Source: Bulleidia sp. (GTDB lineage Bacteria > Bacillota_I > Bacilli_A > Erysipelotrichales > Erysipelotrichaceae). Taken from it: a DNA stretch of 14,713 nucleotides. The stretch lies in the NCBI GenBank assembly GCA_016293365.1, contig JAEDEK010000038.1, forward strand, positions 1 to 14,713, written 5' to 3'. The position numbers and the translations under genes are program-made. Every line of letters starts with the position of its first letter. Within the stretch, counting starts at the first letter, position 1. Below are positions 5,766 to 13,682 of the stretch, one piece after another. Under the pieces are notes generated by a model. That model saw only the letters and a list, made by a program, of their open reading frames with translations, searched no databases and had not been told where the DNA came from.

Positions 5766-7768
5766 GAATCGGATTATTTACGGATACTTATCCGCCTTAT
5801 ATCAATGGTGTTGCCAACAGCACATATATTCTGAGAAATGAACTGTGCGAAATGGGACATGAAGTATATGTCGTTACTACTTATCCTGGACTTGGTGGAC
5901 ATAAGTGGAATGAAGATCATACGGTACTGATGCTTGCAGGACCAGAACTGAAATTCCTGTATGGATATGTCGCCACTTCACCGATCCACCTGTCAGCACA
6001 GGAAGAAGTCAGAAAACTGAATCTGGATATCATTCATGCCCAGACGGAATTCGGTGTGGGCATCTTTGCACGTATCTGTGCAAAGGTGATGAAGATACCG
6101 CTTGTATCTACCTATCACACCACATATGAAGACTACACACATTACATTAATTTCATCAATTCAAAAACAGTGGATAATATTGCCAAAATGGCAGTCGCAA
6201 AGCTTTCCCGTCTGTATGGAGATTCCTCCATGGAAGTCATTGCACCAAGTCAGAAAACAAAGGAAATGCTGCTTGGATATCATGTCAGAAGAGAGATTTC
6301 TGTGATTCCGACAGGTCTGAAACTGGATCAGTTTTCACCGGATCATTTCAATCCGGATTTCAGACAGGAACTATATGACAGATACGGGATCACAGAAAAT
6401 GAAAAACTGATTATCTATGTCGGCAGACTGGCAGAAGAAAAGGCGCTGGATCTTGTCATCCGCGGGTTTGCCAGAGCGATTGAAATGAAAATTCCGGTAA
6501 AACTGCTGATTGTCGGTGGCGGCCCGGATCTTGAACCATTGACGAAAATGACAAAGCAGATGGGCATCGATCATTCTGTCTTTCTGGCAGGACCGCAGCC
6601 TTCTGGTACCATTGCGGATTACTATAGAAGTGCAGATGCTTTCATTTCCGCATCTCTTTCCGAAACACAGGGCATGACTTTTATCGAAGCGCTTGCCAGT
6701 GGTCTGCCGCTTTTTGCGCGCAGGGATGAAGTACTGCAGGATCTTCTGATCGATCAGGAAACCGGCTGGTACTTTACCGATGAAGAAGATCTGTGTGAAA
6801 AACTTGCCGGATTTGTTCAGATCAGTCCGGAAAGAATGGAAACAATGAAAGAAAGATGCCTTGCCATTGTGAAACCATACAGTTCTGTGACATTTGGAAA
6901 ACGTGTGGAAGAAGTATATCTGAGAACAATTGAAGATTATCGTCATCAGTATCGGATTGACAGTATCCGCATCAAGGATACTCTGGTACAGCTGTATCTG
7001 ATTTCCAATCAGGATGAGGAGATCCGTCTGTATGTCTCCATGGATGATTTCTATGAAATGGGGATGCAGAAGGATGGTACTTTGACAAGCAGACAGATTG
7101 AGGAACTTCGCGTCCGTGAAGAGGCGGCATTGGCATATCAGAAATGTATCCGCCGTCTTGCGGTCAAGGACAGAACATGCAAGGAAATCTATGATTTTCT
7201 GACAAAGGAAACAGGCTGTGCCATCAATGTCATCAACAGTATTGTCGACAGACTTGAAGAACAGGGATTCCTGGATGATGAAAGACTTTGTATTCACCAG
7301 ATTGAATTCATGAAGAAAGCCGGCTATGGACATGATAAAATAGTAAGAAATCTGAAGAAAAGAGGGATTCCATATGAAATGATTGAATCCAGTCTTTCAA
7401 CACGGATGGATGATGAACGTGAAAATGCACAGAAGTATGCCCGCAGAATACAGCAGACACACCGTCATGATTCAGTTCGTAAAACAAGAGATTATATCCG
7501 TTCTGCCATGATCAGACAGGGCTTCTCTTCAGATCTTGCTTCCGATGTTGTGGAACATATGGATTTCTCCGAGAACCAGCTCAGAGAAGATGATAATCTG
7601 CGCCACTGCATCCAGAAAGCAACCCGCAGGCTGGCACATCAGTATTCTGGAAAGGAACTGAAGGACAGAGTATTCCGATCCTGTGTCAGTCAGGGATTCC
7701 GCTATGAGGATATCAATGCGGCAATGAATGAAACGGAGTGGTATGATGAAGAAAATCAGAGATTTTAA
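5762..7768 (+). CDS. Fusion protein: GT4 diacylglycerol glucosyltransferase plus RecX domain
   Basis: One uninterrupted 668-residue frame joins two unrelated proteins. Residues 1 to about 395 are a full GT4 enzyme of the type that makes monoglucosyl-diacylglycerol: MRIGLFTDTYPPYINGV at 1-17, DIIHAQTEFGVG at 89-100, STYHTTYEDYTHYI at 116-129, VIPTGLKLDQF at 181-191, YVGRLAEEKALD at 219-230, and the EX7E pair Glu301-Glu309. Residues 398-668 resemble a whole RecX, not a fragment: a beta-rich N-terminal part (about 400-445), then an ALAYQ...LAVKDRTCKEIYDFL helix bundle (456-480), EEQGFLDDERL (499-509), GYGHDKIVRNLKKRGIPYEMIE (521-542), and a third helical repeat to about 655. RecX binds RecA filaments and limits recombination. 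I find no stop, frameshift or good internal ribosome site at the junction (6930-7060). The stop lies inside yhaM. Confidence 0.9.
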   Translation: MRIGLFTDTYPPYINGVANSTYILRNELCEMGHEVYVVTTYPGLGGHKWNEDHTVLMLAGPELKFLYGYVATSPIHLSAQEEVRKLNLDIIHAQTEFGVGIFARICAKVMKIPLVSTYHTTYEDYTHYINFINSKTVDNIAKMAVAKLSRLYGDSSMEVIAPSQKTKEMLLGYHVRREISVIPTGLKLDQFSPDHFNPDFRQELYDRYGITENEKLIIYVGRLAEEKALDLVIRGFARAIEMKIPVKLLIVGGGPDLEPLTKMTKQMGIDHSVFLAGPQPSGTIADYYRSADAFISASLSETQGMTFIEALASGLPLFARRDEVLQDLLIDQETGWYFTDEEDLCEKLAGFVQISPERMETMKERCLAIVKPYSSVTFGKRVEEVYLRTIEDYRHQYRIDSIRIKDTLVQLYLISNQDEEIRLYVSMDDFYEMGMQKDGTLTSRQIEELRVREEAALAYQKCIRRLAVKDRTCKEIYDFLTKETGCAINVINSIVDRLEEQGFLDDERLCIHQIEFMKKAGYGHDKIVRNLKKRGIPYEMIESSLSTRMDDERENAQKYARRIQQTHRHDSVRKTRDYIRSAMIRQGFSSDLASDVVEHMDFSENQLREDDNLRHCIQKATRRLAHQYSGKELKDRVFRSCVSQGFRYEDINAAMNETEWYDEENQRF

Positions 7769-8681
7769 AGAAGGCGACAGAATCAGAGACGTCTATCTTG
7801 TCAAGGAAGTCAAAAACGGAACAACTGCTAAAGGATCTCCATATCTGACAGTTGTTCTGCAGGACAATACGGGCATGATGGAAGGTAAGTTCTGGGATGT
7901 CAAGGAAGAAGACAGGCAGCTGATTCAGACAGGAAGACTGGTGAATTTCAGTTTTGAAGTATTGATGTACAATAAGAATCTGCAGATCCGTATCAATAAA
8001 GCGATGCCTGCGGATATGTCACAGGTCAGTATGGATGACTATGTCATTGTTTCCCAGCAGAGTGAGGAAAAGCGCAGAAGTGATGTTGCAGGCTTTATTT
8101 CGTCGATTCACAATCCGGTCTACCATCAGTTGACACAGGGAATGATTGACTATGTCGGAGATCTGTATTTTACGTTCCCGGCAGCTTCCAGAATACATCA
8201 TAACTATATGGGTGGACTGTCCGAACATTCTCTTTCCATGACGCAGATGGCAGAAGAAGTATGCCGTCATTATCCACAGCTGAACAGAGATCTTCTGATC
8301 AGTGCCACACTGATCCATGATGTCGGAAAAACAGCGGAAATGAGTGGAGCTGTGACAACGGAATATACACTGGAAGGAAGACTGGAAGGTCATATTTCCC
8401 TGGCAAACGGATGGCTGAATGAAGTTGCTGCAAAGCTTCATCTGGAAGACAAAGAGGAAACTGTCCTTCTGCACCATATGATTCTTTCCCATCATGGTCA
8501 TTATGAATATGGTTCACCAGTACTGCCGATGCTGATTGAAGCAGAGGCACTGTCTTTGATTGACAATCTGGATGCCCGTATGAACACATTGAAACAGGCA
8601 CTGGATGCAGTGCAGCCTGGCAACTGGACAACAAAACTGTTTGCGCTGGAAAACAGACAGTTCTATAAACCGAAAGGATGA
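7746..8681 (+). CDS. yhaM: 3'-5' exoribonuclease YhaM (OB fold plus HD domain)
   Basis: The product is a YhaM-type 3'-to-5' exoribonuclease, a Mn2+-dependent cytoplasmic enzyme that trims RNA 3' ends in Firmicutes. At 311 residues it is close to the 314 of Bacillus subtilis YhaM. An OB-fold RNA-binding domain spans about 10-90 (GSPYLTVVLQDNTGMMEGKFWD at 30-51). The HD phosphohydrolase domain follows: HHNYMGGLSEHSL at 151-163, then LIHDVGK at 189-195 with the His191-Asp192 pair, further histidines at 243-252 and Asp273/Asp276. Among the candidate ATGs at 7728, 7743 and 7746, I prefer 7746 because GGAG at 7735-7738 sits seven bases before it. The gene overlaps the end of the glycosyltransferase-RecX gene by about 23 bases, so expression is probably coupled. 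Confidence 0.92.
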   Translation: MKKIRDFKEGDRIRDVYLVKEVKNGTTAKGSPYLTVVLQDNTGMMEGKFWDVKEEDRQLIQTGRLVNFSFEVLMYNKNLQIRINKAMPADMSQVSMDDYVIVSQQSEEKRRSDVAGFISSIHNPVYHQLTQGMIDYVGDLYFTFPAASRIHHNYMGGLSEHSLSMTQMAEEVCRHYPQLNRDLLISATLIHDVGKTAEMSGAVTTEYTLEGRLEGHISLANGWLNEVAAKLHLEDKEETVLLHHMILSHHGHYEYGSPVLPMLIEAEALSLIDNLDARMNTLKQALDAVQPGNWTTKLFALENRQFYKPKG

Positions 8682-8687
8682 TTCAGC

Positions 8688-10004
8688 ATGGATTTACGTT
8701 TGAAGGCAGTACAGCTGTTTCATTCCATCCTGGCAAAAGCAGGCAGAGGTGGTTCTCTGCCTGGATCACTTGCTTTGAAGATGGATCCTGATTTCATTCA
8801 GAAATTTCAGATGCCGGACAAGGTTGTTCTTGTCACCGGAACAAACGGTAAGACAACAACTTCCAATCTGATCGCCGAATCGCTGCGTGCTTCCGGTCTG
8901 AAAGTACTTAACAACCGCAGAGGTGACAATCTGAATGTCGGTATTGCAACTCTGCTGGCAACCGGATCGGATTCCAGTTACCGTATTCAGGCGGATGCCT
9001 GTGTCATTGAAGTGGATGAACTGACATTATACCGCCAGTTTGCAAACCTTCATCCGACACATCTTGTCATCACCAATTTCTTCCGTGATCAGCTTGATCG
9101 TGCCGGAGAAATGGAAACCATCATCCGTAAGATTCAGGAAGTGACAGCAGACTTTACAGGGCATATCATCCTCAATGGCGATGATCCCAATTCCCTGCGG
9201 ATTGCCGATACAGCTGTGAATGCGCAGATTCATCTGTTTTCCGTAGGCAGAAACAATGTTTCCCGTGATACTACCGATGAAGCATCGGAAGGCAAGTTCT
9301 GTCCTCGATGTGGTCATCCTTTGACCTATGAATACTATCAGTATTCTCATATCGGCAGATTCCTTTGTGAGAAGGATGGTTTTGGAACGATCACACCGGA
9401 TGTATATGTATCTGAATGTGATTTTGAAAACGGAACCTTTACAGTCGAAAACAGAAAGTTCCATTCTTTCATCAATTCCATCTATGCCATCTATAACTGT
9501 GCCTCAGTACTGACACTGATGAAAACCATGAAGCTGGATCCGTCTGCTGCAGATCACGTCTTTAATACATTTGAAATGAAGGAAGGAAGAAATGAAGTGT
9601 TTCATTTCAGCTGTGATTCCATCATCAATCTTGTCAAAAATCCGACAGGCACAAATGAAGTGCTGAAATCCATTCTTTCGTCTTCAGAAGACAAGAATGT
9701 GTGTATTCTTCTCAATGATAACGATCAGGATGGTCATGATGTTTCATGGATCTGGGATGCCCATTTTGAAAGACTGAATGTGCCGGAAGTCAGACATATC
9801 ATCTGCAGTGGACTGCGTGCCTATGACATGGCACTGCGTCTGAAATATGAAGGACTGGAAGACAGGATTACGGTAATCGAAGATGCAGGAAAAGCGATTG
9901 AATGGCTGGATGAAGCAGGTCTGAAATCCTATGTCATCGCAACCTATACGGCATTGCATTCGACCCGTGCCATCATGAGAAAACAGGAGAAGAAACACAT
10001 ATGA
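8688..10004 (+). CDS. murT: Lipid II isoglutaminyl synthase subunit MurT
   Basis: This is the Mur-ligase-like subunit of the MurT-GatD complex, which amidates the alpha-carboxyl of D-Glu in lipid II to D-isoglutamine. The 438 residues show the ATP loop GTNGKTTT at 51-58, the Mur ligase middle domain (RGDNLNVGIATLLAT 78-92, VITNFFRDQLDRAGE 127-141, NGDDPN 163-168), an inserted zinc ribbon at about 205-230, and the C-terminal DUF1727 block LLNDNDQDGHDVSWIWD at 341-357, where the aspartate that completes the GatD triad is expected. The ribbon is unusual: Cys205, Cys208 and Cys227 are present but the fourth ligand position is Asp230 (CEKD instead of the CxxC I expect). AAAGGATG precedes the ATG, six bases after yhaM. 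The stop overlaps gatD by four bases (ATGA), fitting an obligate complex. Confidence 0.96.
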   Translation: MDLRLKAVQLFHSILAKAGRGGSLPGSLALKMDPDFIQKFQMPDKVVLVTGTNGKTTTSNLIAESLRASGLKVLNNRRGDNLNVGIATLLATGSDSSYRIQADACVIEVDELTLYRQFANLHPTHLVITNFFRDQLDRAGEMETIIRKIQEVTADFTGHIILNGDDPNSLRIADTAVNAQIHLFSVGRNNVSRDTTDEASEGKFCPRCGHPLTYEYYQYSHIGRFLCEKDGFGTITPDVYVSECDFENGTFTVENRKFHSFINSIYAIYNCASVLTLMKTMKLDPSAADHVFNTFEMKEGRNEVFHFSCDSIINLVKNPTGTNEVLKSILSSSEDKNVCILLNDNDQDGHDVSWIWDAHFERLNVPEVRHIICSGLRAYDMALRLKYEGLEDRITVIEDAGKAIEWLDEAGLKSYVIATYTALHSTRAIMRKQEKKHI

Positions 10005-10732
10005 ATCTGAAGATTTTATGGATGTATCATGATCTGATGGATCTGTATGGCGACAAAGGGAATGCGGAAGTACTGCGCAGACGTGCAGAAAAAAGAGGCA
10101 TTACGGTGACTCTGGATACATGTACGATTGGTGAGAAGGTCAACATTGATGATTATGATCTGTTTTTCATGGGTGGCGGTGCTGACCGTGAGCAGAATCT
10201 GATTTATGATGATCTGCTTTCAAGGAAAGCCGGTATTCTGGAAGCGATGCACCATGGCACGGCATTTCTTCTGATCTGCGGCGGTTATCAGCTGTTTGGA
10301 AAGTATTACAGGGATCAGGACGGCAATATTGTCAAGGGCCTGGAAATCTTCGATTACTATACCGAGGCAACCGATCGAGCCTCCCGGTGCATCGGCAACA
10401 TAGCGATTGAAACACAGATCGATGGAAAAACATTCAAAGCAGTCGGTTTTGAAAACCATGGTGGTCAGACAAAAGGTGTGACAACACCATTAGGCAGGGT
10501 ATTATCGGGACATGGAAACATGTATAGAAGTCAGTACGAAGGCTTCCTGAACGATCAGGTGCTTGCTACGTATATGCATGGACCACTGTTACCGAAAAAT
10601 CCCGGCATCGCAGATGCCATCATCATCCGTGCATTACGGAAAAGGTATGGAGCTGTGACATTACAGCCATTAGACGATACTCTGGAAAACTGCGCAAGAA
10701 ATGTCATGCTGAAAAGACTTGACTGTCTTTGA
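10001..10732 (+). CDS. gatD: Lipid II isoglutaminyl synthase glutaminase subunit GatD
   Basis: This 243-residue class I glutamine amidotransferase is the partner of MurT. It releases ammonia from glutamine for amidation of lipid II. The nucleophile is Cys93 in LLICGGYQLFG (90-100) and the histidine is His193 in ATYMHGPLLPKNP (189-201). The third triad residue is supplied by MurT in this family, and indeed no Glu follows the His as it would in a self-sufficient class I domain. MGGGADREQ at 57-65 and FENHGGQT at 150-157 are further family marks. Its start overlaps the murT stop. It is the last gene of the operon. No intrinsic terminator with a T-run is visible in the next 100 bases. Confidence 0.96.
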   Translation: MNLKILWMYHDLMDLYGDKGNAEVLRRRAEKRGITVTLDTCTIGEKVNIDDYDLFFMGGGADREQNLIYDDLLSRKAGILEAMHHGTAFLLICGGYQLFGKYYRDQDGNIVKGLEIFDYYTEATDRASRCIGNIAIETQIDGKTFKAVGFENHGGQTKGVTTPLGRVLSGHGNMYRSQYEGFLNDQVLATYMHGPLLPKNPGIADAIIIRALRKRYGAVTLQPLDDTLENCARNVMLKRLDCL

Positions 10733-10794
10733 GAGTCATAAGGAAGATTCCGTGTTTTCTGCTGTACAGATGGATGAATCTGTAAAAGATGGAC

Positions 10795-10823
10795 TTGTAT
10801 CCTGATCATTTCTGTATTAGGAT
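10795..10823 (+). promoter_or_regulatory. Candidate promoter for the riboswitch-ATPase transcript
   Basis: TTGTAT at 10795-10800 and TAGGAT at 10818-10823 are 17 bases apart, each matching the consensus at four positions. A start near 10830 would place the first base of riboswitch stem P1 (10833) almost at the 5' end, as is common for such leaders. TATTAG and TATACA nearby are alternative -10 elements with poor spacing. Confidence 0.4.
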
Positions 10824-10832
10824 ATACAGGCA

Positions 10833-10919
10833 ATGAGGGAGTAATTCCACGTCCTGTGATGTGCAGTATTTCGTCATCCCGGCTGTCTGCCCGGAATGCT
10901 GGTAAAGAATGAGACTCAT
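10833..10919 (+). ncRNA. yybP-ykoY manganese riboswitch aptamer
   Basis: The leader folds into the architecture of the Mn2+-sensing yybP-ykoY class. P1 is ATGAG (10833-10837) with CTCAT (10915-10919). Loop L1 is GGAGTA (10838-10843) facing GAGA (10911-10914), the class's conserved GGGAGUA and UGAGAC strands. P2 is ATTC (10844-10847) with GAAT (10907-10910). A junction arm is ACGTC (10849-10853) with GATGT (10858-10862). P3 is CAGTATT (10864-10870) with AATGCTG (10895-10901). Loop L3 carries the conserved CGTCA at 10872-10876. P4 is CCGG (10879-10882) with CCGG (10891-10894). The Mn2+ site in this class lies where L1 and L3 dock. The short P4 and the two bases between CGTCA and P4 are compact compared with the examples I remember. 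The downstream P-type ATPase is a typical target. Confidence 0.88.
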
Positions 10920-10946
10920 ATACGAAAAACCGTATATGGGTTTTTT
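10914..10946 (+). terminator. Riboswitch-controlled intrinsic terminator
   Basis: ACTCATATACG at 10914-10924 pairs with CGTATATGGGT at 10931-10941 (one G-U) around AAAAAC, followed by T's to 10946. The 5' arm includes all of CTCAT, the 3' strand of riboswitch P1. Aptamer closure and termination are therefore mutually exclusive, which predicts that bound Mn2+ allows read-through into the ATPase gene. Confidence 0.88.
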
Positions 10947-10967
10947 GTTGGCATGAAAGGGGTAAAT

Positions 10968-13607
10968 ATGGAAAAAGAATATCTGAAATCGAGTGAAGAA
11001 ATTCTGCAGGAACTTCAAACTTCCCATCAGGGACTTACCGATCAGCAAGCAGAAACCAGACTTGCACAGTATGGTGAAAACAGACTGCAGGAAGGCAGAA
11101 AAACTACGATGCTGGAACGGTTTGTGGAAGAGCTCAAAGATCCGATGCTGATCATGCTGATGGCTGCTGCAGCAGTATCTGCCATCACAAATATCATTTC
11201 ACATGAACCACTGACAGAAGTGTTCATCATCATCGCTGTCGTATTGCTGAATGCCGTACTTGGCGTATTCCAGGAAAGCAAGGCAGAGGAAGCAATTGAA
11301 GCACTGCAGAAAATGACAGCTGCGGAATGCAAGGTACTGCGTAACGGTTCCATGAAGATCATCGAGAATACAAAGCTTGTCCCTGGAGACATCGTCATGC
11401 TGGAGGCAGGAGATGCGGTTCCTGCGGATGGAAGACTTCTGGAGGCGCGTTCTTTGAAAATCGAGGAAGCTGCCTTGACAGGAGAATCCGTACCGGTCAA
11501 CAAGATGATCGATCTTCTGTATCTTCAGGAAGGGGAAAAGGAAGTCGCTCTTGGTGACAGAACAAACATGGTATATATGGGATCTTCTGTTGTTTATGGC
11601 AGAGGTCTTGCTGTCATTACCGATACAGGCATGACTACGGAAATGGGTAAGATCGCAGATGCCCTCAATGATACGCAACAGGAAGAAACACCTTTACAGA
11701 AGAAGCTTTCAGATCTGGGAAAGAAACTGTCATGGCTTGTCATCGGAATCTGTATTGTTATCTTTGTCTTTGATCTGATTCAGGCAGGTTCCTTCTCCCT
11801 GTCCACCATTCTGGAAACATTCATGGTTGCCGTATCTCTTGCTGTGGCAGCCATTCCGGAAGGTCTTGCAACCGTCGTAACGGTAGTGCTTTCCATTGGT
11901 GTGACGAAGATGTCAAAATCTCATGCGGTTATCCGCAGACTGACAGCGGTAGAAACACTCGGCTGTACGCAGACAATCTGCTCGGATAAAACGGGTACAT
12001 TGACACGTAACCAGATGACTGCAGTAGAACATACAGGAGACAGGGAAATGCTCGCTTCCGCCATGGCATTATGTTCTGATGCCATGCTGAATACAGACGG
12101 TACGATTGAAGGGGAACCGACAGAGGCCGCATTAGTCGCCTTTGCACGGGACAGCGGATTAAACAAATACGATCTGGAAAAGCAGATGCCTCGTGTTGAG
12201 GAAGCACCATTTGACAGTACACGTAAGATGATGACAACCATTCATCAAAGAAATGACGGTACATGGATTTCCTTTACAAAAGGCGCACCGGATGCAGTCA
12301 TTGCCTTATGTACACAGAAATATGAAAATGGCAGAGCTGTTGCCATGACAAAGGCAGACCGTGAAGCGGCAGTCTACGACAACAAGAACATGGCAGACCG
12401 TGCATTACGCGTACTGTGCGCAGCCTATCGTATCTATGATGAAATGCCGCAGGATACAGAGCCTCAGGCACTGGAAAAAGACCTGACATACATTGGTCTT
12501 GTCGGAATGATTGATCCGGTCCGTGATGAGGTGATCCCGGCGATTCAGCAATGCCGCAATGCCGGCATCCGACCGGTAATGATTACAGGGGACCATAAGG
12601 ATACAGCTGTAGCAATCGGTAAACAGATTGGTATCATCAAAGATAAGTCAGAAGCTGTTACCGGTGCACAGCTGGATGAGATGAGCGATGAACAGCTGGA
12701 AGCTGATATCACAAAGTATGGTGTGTATGCAAGAGTCAAGCCGGAACATAAAGTCCGTATTGTTACGGCATGGAAGAAAAGGGGAGCCATCACTGCGATG
12801 ACAGGAGATGGTGTCAATGATGCACCATCCATCAAAACTGCAGATATCGGTATCGGTATGGGTATTACCGGTACGGATGTAACCAAAAATGTCGCAGATA
12901 TGATCCTGACGGATGATAACTTTGCGACGATTGTCAACGCAGTGGAGGAAGGAAGAAAGATCTACGATAACATCCGTAAGGCGGTTCAGTTTCTCCTTTC
13001 TTCCAATATGAGTGAAGTCATCGGTGTATTTGTATCTTCCTTAATGGGATTCACACTTCTGAAGCCTGTTCATCTGCTGTTCATCAATCTGATTACAGAC
13101 TGTCTGCCGGCACTGGCGTTAGGTGTGGAAGAAGCAGAAGAGAATATCATGAAGCGCAAACCGCGTGATGCAGAGGATTCTATTTTTGCGGATGGAATGA
13201 TCTATGATGTCATCTACCAGGGTGGCCTGATTGCAGGATTGACAGTGCTTTCCTATCTTCTTGGACATTATTTTGAAACAGGTATTTTCGAGATTCCTCA
13301 TGTCATCTCACCTCATGGAATGACAATGGCATTTCTGACGATGAACATGTGTGAAATCTTCCATTCATGGAATCTGCGTTCCCTGCGTGGATCCATCTTC
13401 TCCTTGAAGAGTCATAACAGACTGATGTGGATCTCCATGATTGCTGCTGCGGCAATTGTAACTGTTGTTCTGGAAGTGCCTTTTGTTGCCGACATGTTCG
13501 GATTCACACCTGTTGGTTTCGTGGAATATGGAACAGCGATATGTCTGGCATTCCTTGTGATTCCGATTGTAGAAACAGTGAAGTTCATTCAAAGAAAAAC
13601 AAAGTAA
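10968..13607 (+). CDS. P-type Ca2+/Mn2+-transporting ATPase (type II, PacL/YoaB/CaxP-like)
   Basis: This 879-residue membrane pump belongs to the SERCA/PMCA-like type II P-type ATPases and probably exports Mn2+ and/or Ca2+. From ATG 10968: cation ATPase N-terminus at 1-60, M1-M2 at about 58-105, actuator with TGES at 171-174, M3-M4 at about 254-310 with PEGL 297-300 (Glu298), phosphorylated Asp340 in CSDKTGT, nucleotide domain with KGA at 438-440, TGD at 540-542, TGDGVNDAP hinge at 612-620, then M5-M10. Ion-site residues equivalent to SERCA N768/E771 (Asn680/Glu683 in SSNMSE) and N796/T799/D800 (Asn707/Thr710/Asp711 in NLITD) are kept. AAAGGGG at 10956-10962 sets the start; an ATG at 10896 would be inside the riboswitch. 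The riboswitch points to Mn2+ control; ion choice is not readable from sequence alone. Confidence 0.95.
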   Translation: MEKEYLKSSEEILQELQTSHQGLTDQQAETRLAQYGENRLQEGRKTTMLERFVEELKDPMLIMLMAAAAVSAITNIISHEPLTEVFIIIAVVLLNAVLGVFQESKAEEAIEALQKMTAAECKVLRNGSMKIIENTKLVPGDIVMLEAGDAVPADGRLLEARSLKIEEAALTGESVPVNKMIDLLYLQEGEKEVALGDRTNMVYMGSSVVYGRGLAVITDTGMTTEMGKIADALNDTQQEETPLQKKLSDLGKKLSWLVIGICIVIFVFDLIQAGSFSLSTILETFMVAVSLAVAAIPEGLATVVTVVLSIGVTKMSKSHAVIRRLTAVETLGCTQTICSDKTGTLTRNQMTAVEHTGDREMLASAMALCSDAMLNTDGTIEGEPTEAALVAFARDSGLNKYDLEKQMPRVEEAPFDSTRKMMTTIHQRNDGTWISFTKGAPDAVIALCTQKYENGRAVAMTKADREAAVYDNKNMADRALRVLCAAYRIYDEMPQDTEPQALEKDLTYIGLVGMIDPVRDEVIPAIQQCRNAGIRPVMITGDHKDTAVAIGKQIGIIKDKSEAVTGAQLDEMSDEQLEADITKYGVYARVKPEHKVRIVTAWKKRGAITAMTGDGVNDAPSIKTADIGIGMGITGTDVTKNVADMILTDDNFATIVNAVEEGRKIYDNIRKAVQFLLSSNMSEVIGVFVSSLMGFTLLKPVHLLFINLITDCLPALALGVEEAEENIMKRKPRDAEDSIFADGMIYDVIYQGGLIAGLTVLSYLLGHYFETGIFEIPHVISPHGMTMAFLTMNMCEIFHSWNLRSLRGSIFSLKSHNRLMWISMIAAAAIVTVVLEVPFVADMFGFTPVGFVEYGTAICLAFLVIPIVETVKFIQRKTK

Positions 13608-13611
13608 AACA

Positions 13612-13648
13612 ATCAGACCGGTATCACAAAGGTACCGGTTTTTCTGAT
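13612..13648 (+). terminator. Convergent terminator between ATPase and Nudix genes
   Basis: ACCGGTA at 13617-13623 pairs with TACCGGT at 13633-13639, followed by more T's to 13643. An outer stem, ATCAG at 13612-13616 with CTGAT at 13644-13648, closes the structure with a T bulge. It sits between convergent genes and could act in both directions, although the T-run favours the plus strand. Confidence 0.85.
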
Positions 13649-13682
13649 GAAAAAAAGAACCTCCAGGATGGAGATTCAGATA

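Noticed and set aside
6371..7333. Long minus-strand open frame (320 codons) inside the glycosyltransferase-RecX gene
   Set aside because: It is an antisense shadow of well-conserved motifs on the plus strand; the Cys-, Phe- and His-rich translation has no domain and no start signals.
10766..10783. ACAGAT/ATCTGT hairpin after gatD as a terminator
   Set aside because: Six weak base pairs and no T-run after it (AAAAG follows).
10896..10967. N-terminal extension of the ATPase from ATG 10896
   Set aside because: It lies inside the riboswitch and its terminator. AAAGGGG before ATG 10968 is a far better start, and MEKEYLKSSEE is a normal ATPase N-terminus.
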